Shown: positions 1 through 11,425 of the stretch, one piece after another
Layout: each line of letters begins with the position of its first letter
Position numbering within the stretch: position 1 is the first letter of the stretch
Assembly: GCA_011947345.1 (NCBI GenBank)
Contig: JAAVTG010000002.1
Span: 62,001 to 126,000, forward strand
Source: Phytophthora quininea
Lineage: Eukaryota > Oomycota > Peronosporomycetes > Peronosporales > Peronosporaceae
DNA length: 64,000 nt
Direction of reading: 5' to 3'
The notes under the pieces: generated by a model
Databases searched by the model: none
What the model saw: only the letters and a program-made list of their open reading frames with translations
Told to the model about the DNA's origin: nothing
Program-made: the position numbers and the translations under genes

Positions 1-3000
1 GGATGACCTGCCCCCGTCGTTACACGAAGCGCTGGCCATCGATACCTCATGTCCTGACTCGGCTTCGACGGCTTGTATGATCTGGTCGAATACGGCTTTC
101 TGCCCTTCGTTGAGTTTGGCCTCGTCGCGAACAATAGCCTCCAATGTCCTTGCGCTGTAGCCTTTCTCGCGGCGTATGAGATTGTTGTCGAGAAGAGACT
201 CTCGAGCCAAACTCGGGAAATCACTCAATTGCGGAAGGTCAAAATCGGTCACACCATACCCACTCACCTTTAGCAAATCGTTCACGCTTTTTAGCGTCTC
301 AAACATCACCACAGTCTCTCGTGTAGACTCGGGGAGATCCCGGTGCTTATGCGCTATGTCCCGATTCAATTCCTCATAGAATTGGTCCCACAACCCACGG
401 ATGTCGCTTGGCATCGAGTACACTAACAGTGTACTGAAGAGCTGTCGAAGTTGGTATGGCATCTGAAAACTTGCAGCCTCTGTCATACATGCAACCCACT
501 CTTGGTCGTTGTCAAGATATCCCAATTGTAACGCTGCATCCCTAAACGTGGGACATACGACGCCGTTAACTGTCCGTTTATCCTCGAACGATGTAGGTCC
601 TCTTCGATTGCAGAGCAGTATTCGGAGGAAAAACTTCTCGCCATCCCTGGGGGACACATGAACCAATCTTCCGAGTGCCGCTCTATACTGCTTACGCCGA
701 ACCCACTGCTTCTCGTTCCAAACGAACTCCTTGGGGATGTCTTTGTACAGCATCGTCTTCGCGATCTGGTTCTCTGGGGCGTCGCTCTGACATAATTCAA
801 AAGCCTCGTGAGGTGCGTGTGCGCGCTTCTTTCCAGAATCGCGGTGGGATCTTCCCTTACGTCGAAATGAATCATATGCTCTCTCTCCAAATGCACGGTA
901 AGTTGCACGACAGAGTGAGTTTTCCCTTGAACCGCGTAATTCAGAAGCCGGATGCACGCCTCCACAGGGGAAATATACCGAGCATCTAAATATCGCAGGA
1001 TTTCGTTTGGCTCCTCGTTCAGGCGTTGCTCAGACGGACGACCATTGCCCGAATCGACGACGACGATTGTCATGACGGTCCTATCTGATCCCTTGTACAC
1101 GTACTTGTAAATATACTTGACCGCGGTGATTCCAGTACAAACCTCTACGTTGATGTGGCAATCGTACTTCTGAGAGAAGTACGGGTTATAGGGGACCACC
1201 CACTTGTTTGCGGTGGCATTACCATACTTCCGCCCTTTGAACTTTAGAACTCCCGCACTCCGCTCGCGGCGTTTATACTCTGGGTATCCATTCACATCCG
1301 CCTGAGTCGCCGTATTCAACTTTTTCGGAAAACCTTTGGAGCACTTCCCGTCTTTCATGCAAGCACAATTGGGATTCGCGGCGTCACACGGACCATGCAT
1401 CATACACGTCATCACGGTCTTGTAAAGATCAGGGTTGGTCGCCTCGTCGGGTATTTCGGCGGACACCATCGCATCAATCACTTCTCGGCTTCGCGGCTTA
1501 TCCTGATCATCCAGAATAATCAATATGTGTGCATGCGGCAGATCTCGCTTCTGAAACTCCACAACGTAAATCCGAGCACGAACACGGCCCAACACACCGG
1601 CGTCCAAATCTGCAAGTAATTCCCGAAATTTCTGGTTCCAGACACGCGCAACGATATCGGGACGGTCCTGTGCGGTCTGTCCTTCCGACAGCTCACTTGT
1701 AATTTCACTCCACTCTGGGTTGCAAGTCATCGTCATGAAAATATCTGGCTTTCATACTCGGCCACAATTGTCATAGAGTCCTTGTAGCATTTGTACATGT
1801 ATCGGGGCTACCAGTATAGGTCGCTGGTAGAATCCGCCGCAAGCCATACTGGTTCAGGAAATGTTTTGCTGACGGCCCCCAGAACCCGCGTGGTTCTCCT
1901 CATCACGCATCTCAACCGCACTCTCGTTGATGTAGGCATCTTCTACACCTCTGTACAGGTCCGCGCGGATCTCTTTCTGGTTATTCGCAACCCACCTTAA
2001 ACTATCCTGCTCCACTTTAGCTCGTTGATCTACACACCATTGCTGAAAAAGCCGACCACCGAGATGTAGCACTGATCCATCACCCGGCTTAGGGAACAAA
2101 CGAAAAGCCGTGAACTCTCGAAGAGACATATCGGGCTCCTTCCGACGTGTCTGGCCGTTTGCATAGGTATCGGTAAAGACCATCCTAACTCTCCGCTTGG
2201 AAAAAGCAACGGGTACTGGAGTGGGTCGTACATCGGGTTCGTCTCGAACAAACGGAGGAGACGCCGCTGCTTCGTGTAGATGAGAAGGTCTCTGTGTTTG
2301 TCGAGGTTTCCGTCCTCCACCAGTGTCGCCCCAACCTCAGACACGGTTGGTAAATTTGCTGTGCCAGGTCGCCTGCGATCCGCGTACAGGTTAAACTGGA
2401 GATCCGCGATCTCTTTCCCGTCCGCTACCTCTTTCCGAAGGAGCTCTCCAAAATTCAAGAACTGCTGCCCGAATGGATTAACTGTTGCCATCATGTGCTC
2501 AAGGGTTCCCAGTTTTTCCGGTCCAAGTGAGCAAAAATGCCTTCGCGACGCGCTGGCCGTTTATGCATATCCGAATCTACGATGTAAATCTGTGCGAACT
2601 TCGCAGGTGCTGGTTGGCTTGTGTCAAAGTAGTCGATCGACGGGAGTAGAGAACCGAGATAGTGACCCATGTCACCTTGGATCCTGTACGTGTAAACACC
2701 GCGCTGCCCCTGCACCGATGTATCCTCTCTCACACGTTGAATGGCGGAGCTATCACTTCTAGACGCCCCGATGGAAGTGAAAGCAAACATCTGATTGTAC
2801 GCACGGATGTGTTCTCCGAACTCCTGCTCTCGATAAAAGCCGTGGAGGTAATTGGGAGCTGCTTTCAATCCCGGTAGCTGTACCTTTCCCTTCAGACAAC
2901 ATGAGAAAGCAGATTCACCCGGCCATTTCCAGGCCCCACACCAAGCACACTGTATCTGATCTGGAAGCTTGTGCCGACCGTCTTCAACATTTTTCCCAGA

Positions 3001-3673
3001 CACCTTGGACTTGCAGAAGCACTCGTGGTTGCACAGTGTGTGACCGCGTCGAGGGCAACGGTTTCTAACCCGCCTGTTCGCGTTTTCGGCCTCGCGTCGC
3101 TCCGCACGCTGTGCCTCCGTTTGGGCGTCATGCCTCTGTCGACGCCGCAATGTATCACGTTCCAGAGCTGCCTCCCGTTCGTGGTTTCCTTGGAGTATAC
3201 GCCGAACTTCATGATCGATGCGATTACGTTCACGTTCCGCCTCACGCTCGGCTTCTGTCAGGAGCGATCGTCGAGCTTCTTGGCTTGCTCGCGCTTCCTC
3301 CTGGCGACTTGTTCGTTCCACTTCCGTCTCGTCATAGCGCCTAGCCTCCTGATAGATGCGATCACGCTCTCGCTCACTTTCCTTCTCTTCCTGCGATTGA
3401 TTATCGCAATGGCGCTGTTGGTACGTGCGGCCCCGGTCTCGTTCTCTCTCTCTCTTCTTGTGACTGATCCTCTCGACGACCGTCACGATAAGCGCGATCA
3501 CGCTCTCGAGTTTCCTCCCGCTCCTCCTCGGTTCGATTTGCACGCCTAGCCTCTTGGTACAATCTGTCATGTTCTCTCCTGGCCTGAACCTGGTCTTCTT
3601 TCTTCCTGGCTCGTCGAGCCCGCTGCAGCTCACGATTCCGCGTCCGAGTACGCTCTTGCTGAGATGCGGTCAT
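1..3673 (-). mobile_element. Helitron (rolling-circle transposon), truncated by window edge
   Basis: The whole minus strand from 3673 down to base 1 reads, in several frames, as one Helitron Rep/helicase polyprotein. Seen: a charged N-terminal region, a Helitron-like N domain, a Rep nuclease with an HUH motif, a linker and the very start of a Pif1-type helicase. The helicase and 3' terminus lie outside the window. The 5' terminus (TC end) was not located because an LTR starts 6 bp upstream of the first ATG. Confidence 0.85.
1..3673 (-). pseudogene. Helitron Rep/helicase, frameshifted
   Basis: This would nick and replicate the Helitron by the rolling-circle mechanism. Reading minus: start ATG at about 3673, charged coil to 3100, a Cys-rich segment near 2880-3060, the Helitron-like N domain at 1850-2500, Rep nuclease at about 1740-1000 with the HUH histidines (PHAHIL) at 1527-1535 and the tyrosine segment KYIYKYVYKG near 1090-1125. 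A linker follows (motif QMPYQLRQLF near 430-460), then LNEGQKAVFDQI near 75-125, the start of the helicase. The frame changes near 3440, 2490, 2190, 1790 and 820. The break at 1790 is in a CCCC run. Either the gene is dead or the assembly has indels; family assignment is secure. Confidence 0.85.
3150..3673 (-). repeat. Degenerate ~75-bp repeats encoding charged coil
   Basis: The N-terminus of the Helitron protein is built of about seven imperfect 25-residue units with the pattern ERxRxYQEARRxxxTEEER. At DNA level this is a decayed array of roughly 75-bp units. Extremely Arg/Glu-rich, probably a long charged helix. Confidence 0.6.
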
Positions 3674-3678
3674 GTTGG

Positions 3679-4330
3679 TGTGGCGTAGCGCAATCACGAA
3701 ATCGTCTGCGATCAGCTAGCACACGGCGCCCAGACTACCGACTAACGGAGGGGTACTCCGATCGTCCGTGAAGGGGATGCTGAAGTCTTCTCACCTTGTG
3801 TACCCGTCGGTTGGGCCAGCTCTGCTCCTCGGGAAACTCGAGAGGATGTGCAGTTGTTGCAAGATGAACCGCCTTGGCGCGGAACGAGACTGTTGGAAAC
3901 TGCGCGGAAACTCTTCACGCAGCCGCCGGTGGTGGGGTGTCAGCTCCGACCGAGTAGCTCGAGCTCGGGGTTGACGGGGTTGCCTTGGTTGGGTGTGTAC
4001 CCGGGGTTTGTCCTTTCCAATGGGGCTCTTGCGAGCGCTTGACCGCTTCCTGTAGCGGGGGCTTGAGGGTTGAGGGTGATCACCGGCCACAAATCTCCGG
4101 GGCCTTAGCAACAGCGAGGGGTGGGCAATATACTGCCCGTGCCCCGATGACCACTTGTGTACTAGAAGGCAAAATCGACTCTCTGTTTGTTCCTTATGCT
4201 TCCTCCTCGCCTATCCTGTACCCTACATCGTTCCTACGTGGCCTTGCGTCTTACTTGATTCATTCCCTTCGCATCCCGCCTGAAACTGGCCGCACCGTAG
4301 GCCTCCATGTGGGTGAAACTCCGTCACATC
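3679..4330 (+). mobile_element. Diverged LTR of a Gypsy-type element
   Basis: Starts TGTGGCGTAGCG at 3679 and matches, with gaps, the 964-bp LTR at 19793. Shared blocks include GCCCAGAC..CCGACTAACGGAGGGG (3730-3755), CCTTGTGTACCCGTCGG (3794-3810) and a block near 4150-4200 around AATCGACTCT. Same orientation as the 19793 LTR. The right end is not sharp; 4330 is an estimate. It abuts the Helitron start codon on the left and is followed by a plus-strand accessory gene, as in the intact element. Confidence 0.6.
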
Positions 4331-4359
4331 GTGTCCCGACCTGAGTTCCATCATACACC

Positions 4360-4455
4360 ATTGGTGATCGCAGTCGATGAGTGATGGTCGCCGTTCGTGA
4401 TCGTCATCGCTGAATGATGGTAACCATTCCTGATCGCGGTCCGTGAGTGAAGGTC
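4360..4455 (+). repeat. Short degenerate tandem repeat (~33 bp x ~2.8)
   Basis: Three imperfect units beginning GTGATCGCAGTC, GTGATCGTCATC and CTGATCGCGGTC, each containing a GAGTGATGG- or GAATGATGG-like core. Non-coding; directly follows the LTR. Confidence 0.5.
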
Positions 4456-5095
4456 AGATCTGAACCCATATCAGGAAGAATCCAGTGGGCGTCCCTTCGC
4501 GTGACTACCCATCACTCAACAGTCGCGTTTTCTCCAGGCCGGTTCTCCACAATCGCCCCCTGTACGTGGCCTCGCCGCGCGGTGGCGCAGGCCCCGTGCA
4601 CCTCAAGCGCGCCCTATACATCCGCATCTGCCGCCCCAAGTGAGCAAGCGTCTGACAGTGTCTGATGCCCGTTTCTGACAGCCAAGACCGCCACACAAGC
4701 GATTTTACAGGTGAGTTGCGTAGTTTACTGCTTCGAACGTCACGGTCCAGCACTAATAAATTTTGCTGGACACAGATCGCGCCCGAGGCACACCGACAGC
4801 AGCGCCTGACCACAGTGAGAGCGTCGACGTCGACGTTGGTGCGTATCCAGACCCGTTTCGTGATGGCGGCCAAGTTGCTGACGCCTGTGTGCTGATGTTG
4901 TAGCAGACATGCGTGCAGAAGATGATCGCGGGGATCCCGCGCCTTCCAGACGCTTGGATATCTCGGACTACACGGGATTCATCCCACAAGTGGACGCAGA
5001 CCTGCCCGCAATCGACTACGATGTGTTCGCGCTGCTGTTGATCGGCTGACCGTTCCAGTGAAGACGAAGGCGAAGCTTTGAAGGGTGCTGCAGCT
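4440..5095 (+). other. Decayed upstream part of accessory gene
   Basis: Several short plus-strand frames with no recognisable domain lie between the LTR and the conserved open segment at 5096. By position this is where the coiled-coil and acidic part of the homologous gene at 20839-22700 would be. Ser/Thr- and Arg-rich fragments only; no homology could be seen by eye. Confidence 0.3.
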
Positions 5096-5904
5096 AAGAC
5101 CAAGCGTCCTCGGCGTGCCGAGTTGCTCACCCTTCTGAGTTCGAAGACCTACCAGCCATTACAATCCCTCGCAGTCAGCGGATCCCTGGATACCGCGAGT
5201 GTCGCGCTTACCAGATTGCCGATATTAAGCCATGGGTACCGTCCGCGATCGACCATCTCAGCACTGCGAGTCTCACTCCAAACGAGCTCCGAAAACTGAC
5301 ACCGCCTCTAAAGTGGCTGTTCCCCAAACGTAGCCCGCCGCCCAATGTGAAGAAGTGGCGACCCGACTTCGTGACCGCAGCCAGTACAAAGACGCTTTTA
5401 AAAGATCGTCCTTGGACAGTGCTCGAGCGCAACATTACCCCGGAGTCATTTGAACATCGCAGCTGGTTCCAAGAGATCGCGGAGAAGTATACCGCACTGG
5501 AAGCTGACTACTACCAGGCGTATTGGGAGTCAACCCACGCGATTCCAATCAGCCGTAAACAGCGACGTACCGACGCTTTCCTGGCCCAGTACTGTAGAGC
5601 CCGTCTCCAACGCCAACCGCGAGCCGGAAAACGCTGGAAAACGCTGTTGAAATCTATCATCCGCGGGATGCACCATGGCCACTGCGATATGGATCTTGTG
5701 CTCGATCCGTTTTCTCCACTTTGCGGGAGAGGCCACACAGCAGCGCTGGTACCCCGTATGCATGGTAGCAATCCGAAGACCCTTCAAGACGCGCTGCGAC
5801 TCTGCGACGCGGCCGAGTCTTGGCGAAACCAGTTTCGTGATCGCCCTACGCAGCACCCGGGAAGACACCTCGCGCGCCTGACCCACAAGTTTGTCACGTC
5901 GTAG
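5096..5904 (+). pseudogene. Homologue of the retroelement antisense protein (C-terminal domain)
   Basis: An open frame of about 269 codons ending at a TAG near 5902. It aligns with the C-terminal half of the plus-strand gene at 20839-23575: an IPG[FY] start, a W(I/L)FP segment, RPW[TE]VLE, the hallmark YWESTH..PIS, an Arg-rich RxxRAGxRW stretch and CD[IM]D(I/L)(L/V)LDPF. Outside these motifs the two proteins are well diverged, so this is not a recent copy. No matching pol of the same family is joined to it. Function unknown. The 5' part is missing or eroded, so it is called a pseudogene, but this segment itself carries no stop. Confidence 0.6.
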
Positions 5905-5947
5905 GTGAATCAGCTTCCACGGCTCTCCAGCAAGATGATGACGCATT

Positions 5948-6754
5948 TGTGGTGTGGAGATTTCTCTAAGATCCGTCAACGAACTGTCGCCTCAGCTATT
6001 GGCTGATAAAAGGCGTCGAGCTGGACCAATGGCGAAGCGAGGCGAAGGTTCATTGAAGGTCGCTATCCCGAGGTGGTTGCTATTGCGAACCATCGCCTAG
6101 TCGTGAATTTTTGGATGGGTAGCTCCGACAGCGACACTTGCGTTTCACTTGATATCTGTATAGATTCATCGATAAGGGTAGGATAAAAGAGTTAGAGCCC
6201 GAGAGGGCGATATAAACAGAGCAGAATTTTCCCCCGACTTCCCAAGCGTCCTAGGTAAGCACCTTGCCCTGTGGTCGTGGGTTATGCCTGCCAGCGAACA
6301 CAGACCTTCGTGAAGTGAGTGTTCGTTTGGTCAGACCAAGAGTGAAGAGTAGTAGTTAGAGTGTATTTTGGCTTAACCCAATTAATAGGGAGTGTTGGGC
6401 GAGAGAGCCCTTGTGTGTGGAGTGCGGGTCGCATTCCAACGTGACTTCCAGCCGGAGTTATACTCCGGCGCCCTCGTAAGAGAATCCACGGGACCAGGCA
6501 ACCTTCGTCTGCTGGTGCCACGGGGTTTTGAGTGTGTGAGAGAGTGTTTGGACGTACAGGCGAAGGCTCGTGTAGCGTCGGTTTATATTTGCCTTCAGCG
6601 CAGACAGTGAGCGGAAGCCACACCGGCTTGGGCAGGGTCGGATCTGGTTCCTTCAGATCACGCCCAACATTCGCCTGACAATCTGGAAGGTGTATTGTTG
6701 TGTGCGGAAGCTCGCTGCTACCTTCGCGAAAGTTCAGTGGATTCCTACACCACA
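5948..6754 (-). mobile_element. Solo LTR (TGTGGTG family, 807 bp), copy A
   Basis: Reverse-complement copy of 15285-16090, near-identical over most of its length. In LTR orientation it starts TGTGGTGTAGGAATCC (complement of 6754) and ends CTCCACACCACA (complement of 5948). Flanks CATT and CTTT agree in 3 of 4 bases, so a target duplication is only possible. No internal retroelement domains adjoin. It contains a 157-codon minus frame shared with copy B, probably fortuitous. Confidence 0.8.
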
Positions 6755-6823
6755 CTTTCCACTTCTACGTATCCATCAATATATTCTCTTTCGTCATCAT
6801 CTGCATCTTCATGGCCATGCTCT

Positions 6824-7673
6824 TGTGGTGAAGCACTTTCCCAGAATCTCGGATCAGCGAATGGGAAGCCAACATGAAGGGATCCATATTGGATCCGAAG
6901 AGGTCCATAGTGGATCCAAGTGATCCAGGACCCCCGGGCCCAGATCTCCACGTGGAACGCCCCAGCCATCGATCTGGCACGACACGAGCCCAAAGAGTGA
7001 AGATATCCAGTGCGGTAACATAGATCTGGCGATAAGATAGACTTTAGGATAGGATCCAACCATAATTTGCTGAATACAGAGTCGAATTTGCCTTGTACAC
7101 CACAAGTGCCCTTCTTAGCGCATAAGACCACGGGATCTACATTGGCCCAGTCCATCTACGTCGGGATCACCGCGGATCAAGCAGCGCTCGGAGGATCTGG
7201 ATAATATATTGGCCAGATCCACTCGCAGTCTAGATCCACAAGTACCAAGTGCAGATCCAAGGTCTACTGGAGTTACTACTTGGCCAGGACGACCGATCGA
7301 CCCTCAACCCCCAAGATCACGCTATTGGAAGCGTTCAAGTACGGAAAAGGAAGACCACACACCCCTCAAGGCAACCCTCCACCTGGATCCAAGATCCAGG
7401 CCCCAGATCAAGTAGATCCAAGCGATTACTGGTCTGGCCAATATTCAAGGACGCAGAGTGAAGATTCCCACACTCCTGACCTCCCACGTCCCGCCAAGAC
7501 GTTCGATCTTGACAGATCAAGCATCCTCGAAGCACCTGAAGAGCAGATCCAGCCCGCCGACGGGTACACAAGGTGAGCACACTTCAGCATCCCCACGGAT
7601 ATCGGAGTACCCCTCCGTTAGTCGGTGTCTGGGCGCAGTGGAAGCGGATTTTGATAAATCCCGCTACACTACA
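6824..7673 (+). mobile_element. LTR related to the 964-bp LTR, opposite orientation
   Basis: Begins TGTGGTGAAGC at 6824 and ends CGCTACACTACA at 7673. From about 7080 to the end it is nearly identical to the reverse complement of the LTR at 19793-20756. The 6850-7080 part is diverged and lacks the 93-bp duplication, giving 850 rather than 964 bp. Flanks CTCT and TTCG do not form a target duplication and no primer-binding site follows. Best read as a solo or truncated LTR of a sister family. Confidence 0.7.
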
Positions 7674-8322
7674 TTCGCGTCGAACGACGTCTGTACTTTG
7701 ACTTCGCTAAGTCTCGCACGAGGGTCCTCGTTCGCGCTCGGCACGTGCAACCGGCACGGGTGCGTCCCATCACTCTCCTGCCTCTCAGGGAGAGGATTCG
7801 CTTGCTGAACCAACCCCGGACCAGAGCATGAGCTCTGCTTTTGGTCCAGAAGCGCCCTGCACTAGTGGCGAGAAGCGCGGCTCGGTCGACAAGTCGACTG
7901 TGAGTCCCCAGGGCCCCCTTGATCAGTCCGATCAAAAGCGTCCACGAAGTCAGGGCAGTCTTGCCTCAAAGGCATCTCGTATTCCCACGAGCTCTGAGAG
8001 TGAGGGTAACCCTCCACCTCACCAGATACTAGGTTTGACCCTTACGTCGACGACGTGCCGCTCCGCATGATAGTGAAGCTCGCCGTGCTCATCAAGCAGC
8101 GCCAGAGTAGGGCGATGGTCGGTTGGTCGATGTCCAAGGGAATCCGGTTCCTAGCTTGCGCTGGGCGTGTTAGTCGAAGTTTCAACCATGCTGCACCGTG
8201 TTCGCTCGCCAGACGCGAGACATACGGGAGACGTTTGATCGCTACGATCAAGATCTGACCGATCTGCAGCGGCGAGTGGAGTGGCTTGCGGCCCCGCAGT
8301 CGATCTCCGATCGTCTTCGCGC
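7674..8322. other. No gene recognised
   Basis: Between the LTR and the end of the decayed pol. It should contain the 3' non-coding part of the pol element at 8323-11425, but no LTR boundary or polypurine tract could be fixed. Confidence 0.4.
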
Positions 8323-11300
8323 TCAGGATCTAGGGATCGCGGAGCTTTGGGGTGACCGGGCTGCAGCAGTTTGTCTATTCAGCGTTGTCGGCGCGAGCAC
8401 CAGCGGCGCCAGCGCCAGCACCTCCGCGCAGACCCCCGCGGGGTCATGGCACGGCTTGAGCAAGCCCACGTAGAACACCGGGTGTGTTCTCATCTTCGCT
8501 GGAAGATTGAGCGTATACGCTAGGCCCTTCTTGACCACGACCTTAAAGGTCCAATGAAGCGTGGACGCAGCTTCGTCTTGAAGACGGCCGACACGGCGTG
8601 CGTGGGGAGGTTCTTCGCGTTGAGTAACACGAGGTCCCCGACCTTGAACTCCCACACGTTGCCTCTGCCGTTAGCATCGGCGTGTTCCTTTTGAACATCT
8701 TGGCTTTCAGCCATCGCGTCGCCCACACTGCGTAAGACGCTCAACCTCGTCGAGAGGAAGTCATCGACTTGCTTGCGCACCGCAAGAGGGCCGACATCAG
8801 CAAGCTCGGGAGCTATCCCTCCCCACCAAGCCCGTGGCCACGAAGTGGAGGGAAGGGAGACGCGCGGGCGCGCTAAGCCGTTCACGTAGAACGGAGTGAA
8901 GCCGGTAGAGGCATGCACGGCATTGTTCAATGCAAACTCGATATGCGGGAGCATGGCGCTCCACCGCCTTGGAGTTTCAGCGCATACGCTGCGCAAGACG
9001 TCCTCGACGACGCGATTGACGCGCTCAGTTTGACCGTCGGTCTGCGGATGATCCGCTGTGGAGATGTCCAGTCTTGTGCCTAGCACCCTGAAGACGGACG
9101 TCCAAAACTTTCCTGTGAAGCGCGGATCTCAATCCGAGACGATCGTCTCCGGCAGCCCGTGGTGTCGAAAACTCGATCGATGAGCAGCGAGGCTGTACCC
9201 TCTCCATCAATGGAGTCCGGCACTGCCGCTAAGTAAGCCATCTTGCTCAATCGGTCAACAAAGACCACAATACCCGTGTCGCCTGCCGAGTCCATTGGCA
9301 GGCCAAACACAAAGTCCATACTCATGGACTGCCAACACCCACTGGGTACCGGCAAATTCGCCAGCGGCGATGCCGCATATGGCGCGGGTTTGCCCCGTTG
9401 ACACGTCTCACACGTGCGCACATATGTGCTGACCCACTTGTACAGCTTGGGCCACCAGTACATGGAGCTTACTGAGCTGTAGGTCTTCTCGCGACTAAGA
9501 TGGCCGCTCGTGGGAGTGTCGTGAGCTTCATAAATTATCCGATACTTGAGGTCATCATCATGAGGAACCACGACACGTGGAGGGTCGTCGGGACCCGTGC
9601 TGTAGTACAGTAGGCCGCCCTCGCAGGTGTAGCGATGCAGTCGTGCGCGCAAGCGCCCAGACAGTTCTGTCTTCGAGTCCTTGAACTCGTCGCTCCCAAA
9701 GCGCGCAGCAATGCGACGCAGGACTCGTCCTGTGCATACGCTGATCGGAACAAATCCGTCACCGACGACGTCACCATCGTGACATGAGAAAGCTCATAGT
9801 CCGGCCGGCGCGACAGCGCATCGGCCAGGACGTTTTGCCTGCCAGGCTTGTACTTCACCTCGAAGTTATACTCCGCAAAGAAGGAGAGCCATCGGGCCAT
9901 CCTCTGCGAGAGGTGAGGCGACTGTGTCGCAGTGCGTAGTGACGCATGATCCGTGAAGATCACGAACGGCTTTGAGCCGAGCAGGTGCGCCCTAAACTTG
10001 ACGAGATCGCACTTCATAGCAAGTAGCTCCTTGTCGTGAACTGGGTAGTTCTTCTCCGCGGCTATAAGCTGGAGACACTCAAACGCGATCACGCGTTCAC
10101 GCCCCTCGGCGTCCGCTTGTAGCAAAGCGCAGCCGATGGCAAAGTCGGAGGCGTCACGAACGACACTGAACGGACAATCGGGGTCCGGCAGCGCCAATAT
10201 CGGCGCCTGCAGGAGGCTCTCCTTGATCTGCGCAAACGCAGCCTCGTGCTCAGCACGCTAACACCAGTCCGCATCCTTCTTAAGGAGATTGGACAATGGC
10301 CTAGCCAGCTCAGCGTAGTTTTCGCTGTACTTGTGCAAGTAATTGGCGAGGCCAAGCCACTTGCGAAGGTCCTTTTGGTTCAAGGGAACCGGCCAGTCAA
10401 CAATGGCCTTGACCTAGGCAGGATCTGCCCGCAAGCCACGCTTCCCAATAAAGCAGCCGAGGAAGGGAATCTCCTCGGCGCCAAAGCCACACTTGTCTGC
10501 GTTGGTGAACAACTTATTCGTGCGCATGCACTCGATCACCGGTCGCAGATGCTCCACGTGCATCTCGACGTCAGTCATCCCGTGCTCAGCACGACTGTGG
10601 ACGAAGATGTCGTCGAAGTATGTCTGCGCATACGCCCAATGGGGCCGGAATAGCTGCATCACAAGACGATTGAACGTCGCTGGCGCGTTCGACGGCCCTT
10701 GGGGCATAACGAGCCACTCCCAGAGCATACTGCTCGGTGTGCTCACCGCTGTAAGCGGCACATCACTCGCTCGCATGAGCAGTTGGTAATAGCCATCGAC
10801 TAAGTCGAGCACGCTATACATGGTACAACCAACCATGTTGTTCTTCAGAACATCCTTCCTAGGAATCGGCGTCTGCGCCGGGATCGTGGCCGCGTTCAGC
10901 TTATTGAAAGCATGAACGATGCGCCACTTGCCGTTCGGGTTTCTGACACAGAACGTCGGCGTGGAGTGTGGAAACTTGCTCTCACGCACAAGCCCTGCCG
11001 CGTGCTTAGCACGGAAGAAGGCGTCAATGACGTCGCACTGCTCCTTCGGTGACGCAGTACTTCGTTCCGGGAACCAGGTCAATTTTATGACGGGCCCCTC
11101 GGTCAGGAGGGAGATCACTAGGTGGCTCCTTTGAGACGACGCCTCCATACTCCTTGGGCAAAGGATAGAAGAGGTCAGTCGGGTCTTTTAGGACCGCTGA
11201 CGCACTTCGCGCATTCAATGCTTTCTCGGTCTCCGCCAAGACCGACTCGTCCACGAGGGATGGCGAGTTCAACTCGTCTTCGGGTCGAATGATGACCACT

Positions 11301-11425
11301 TCGGTGAGCTCGCCGTCCTTCAGCACCGCCCCAAACTCGGCGACGGACATCTCGTCCAGCTCCAAGAGCTCGCCAACACTTGGCAGGTCATCGAGGTGAA
11401 TACCTCCATCGACTGCACCCGTCAC
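8323..11425 (-). pseudogene. Ty3/Gypsy pol polyprotein, decayed
   Basis: Reading minus from 11425: pre-RT linker; reverse transcriptase (about 11080-10414) with active-site box YFDDIFVHS; an RT/RNase H connection; RNase H (about 10200-9800; DASDFAIG, NYPVHDKELLAMK, FTDHASLR, ADALSRRPDYE); an integrase zinc region (HDTPTSGHL..CETCQRGK, near 9400-9520) and core (MDFVFGLP, VDRLSKMAY, ADHPQTDGQTERVNR); then a C-terminal segment HPVFYVGLLKP near 8440-8500. Two in-frame TAG stops near 10414 and 10259 and frame changes near 11080, 9640, 9090 and 8560 disable it. Gag and LTRs were not found. It has the same polarity as the accessory gene layout at 3679-5904 and could be its partner, but no matching right LTR was seen. 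Confidence 0.85.

Noticed and set aside
8323..11425. Pol element treated as the internal part of the element starting at 3679
   Set aside because: Polarity fits, but no right LTR matching 3679-4330 was found and two unrelated LTRs intervene; kept separate.
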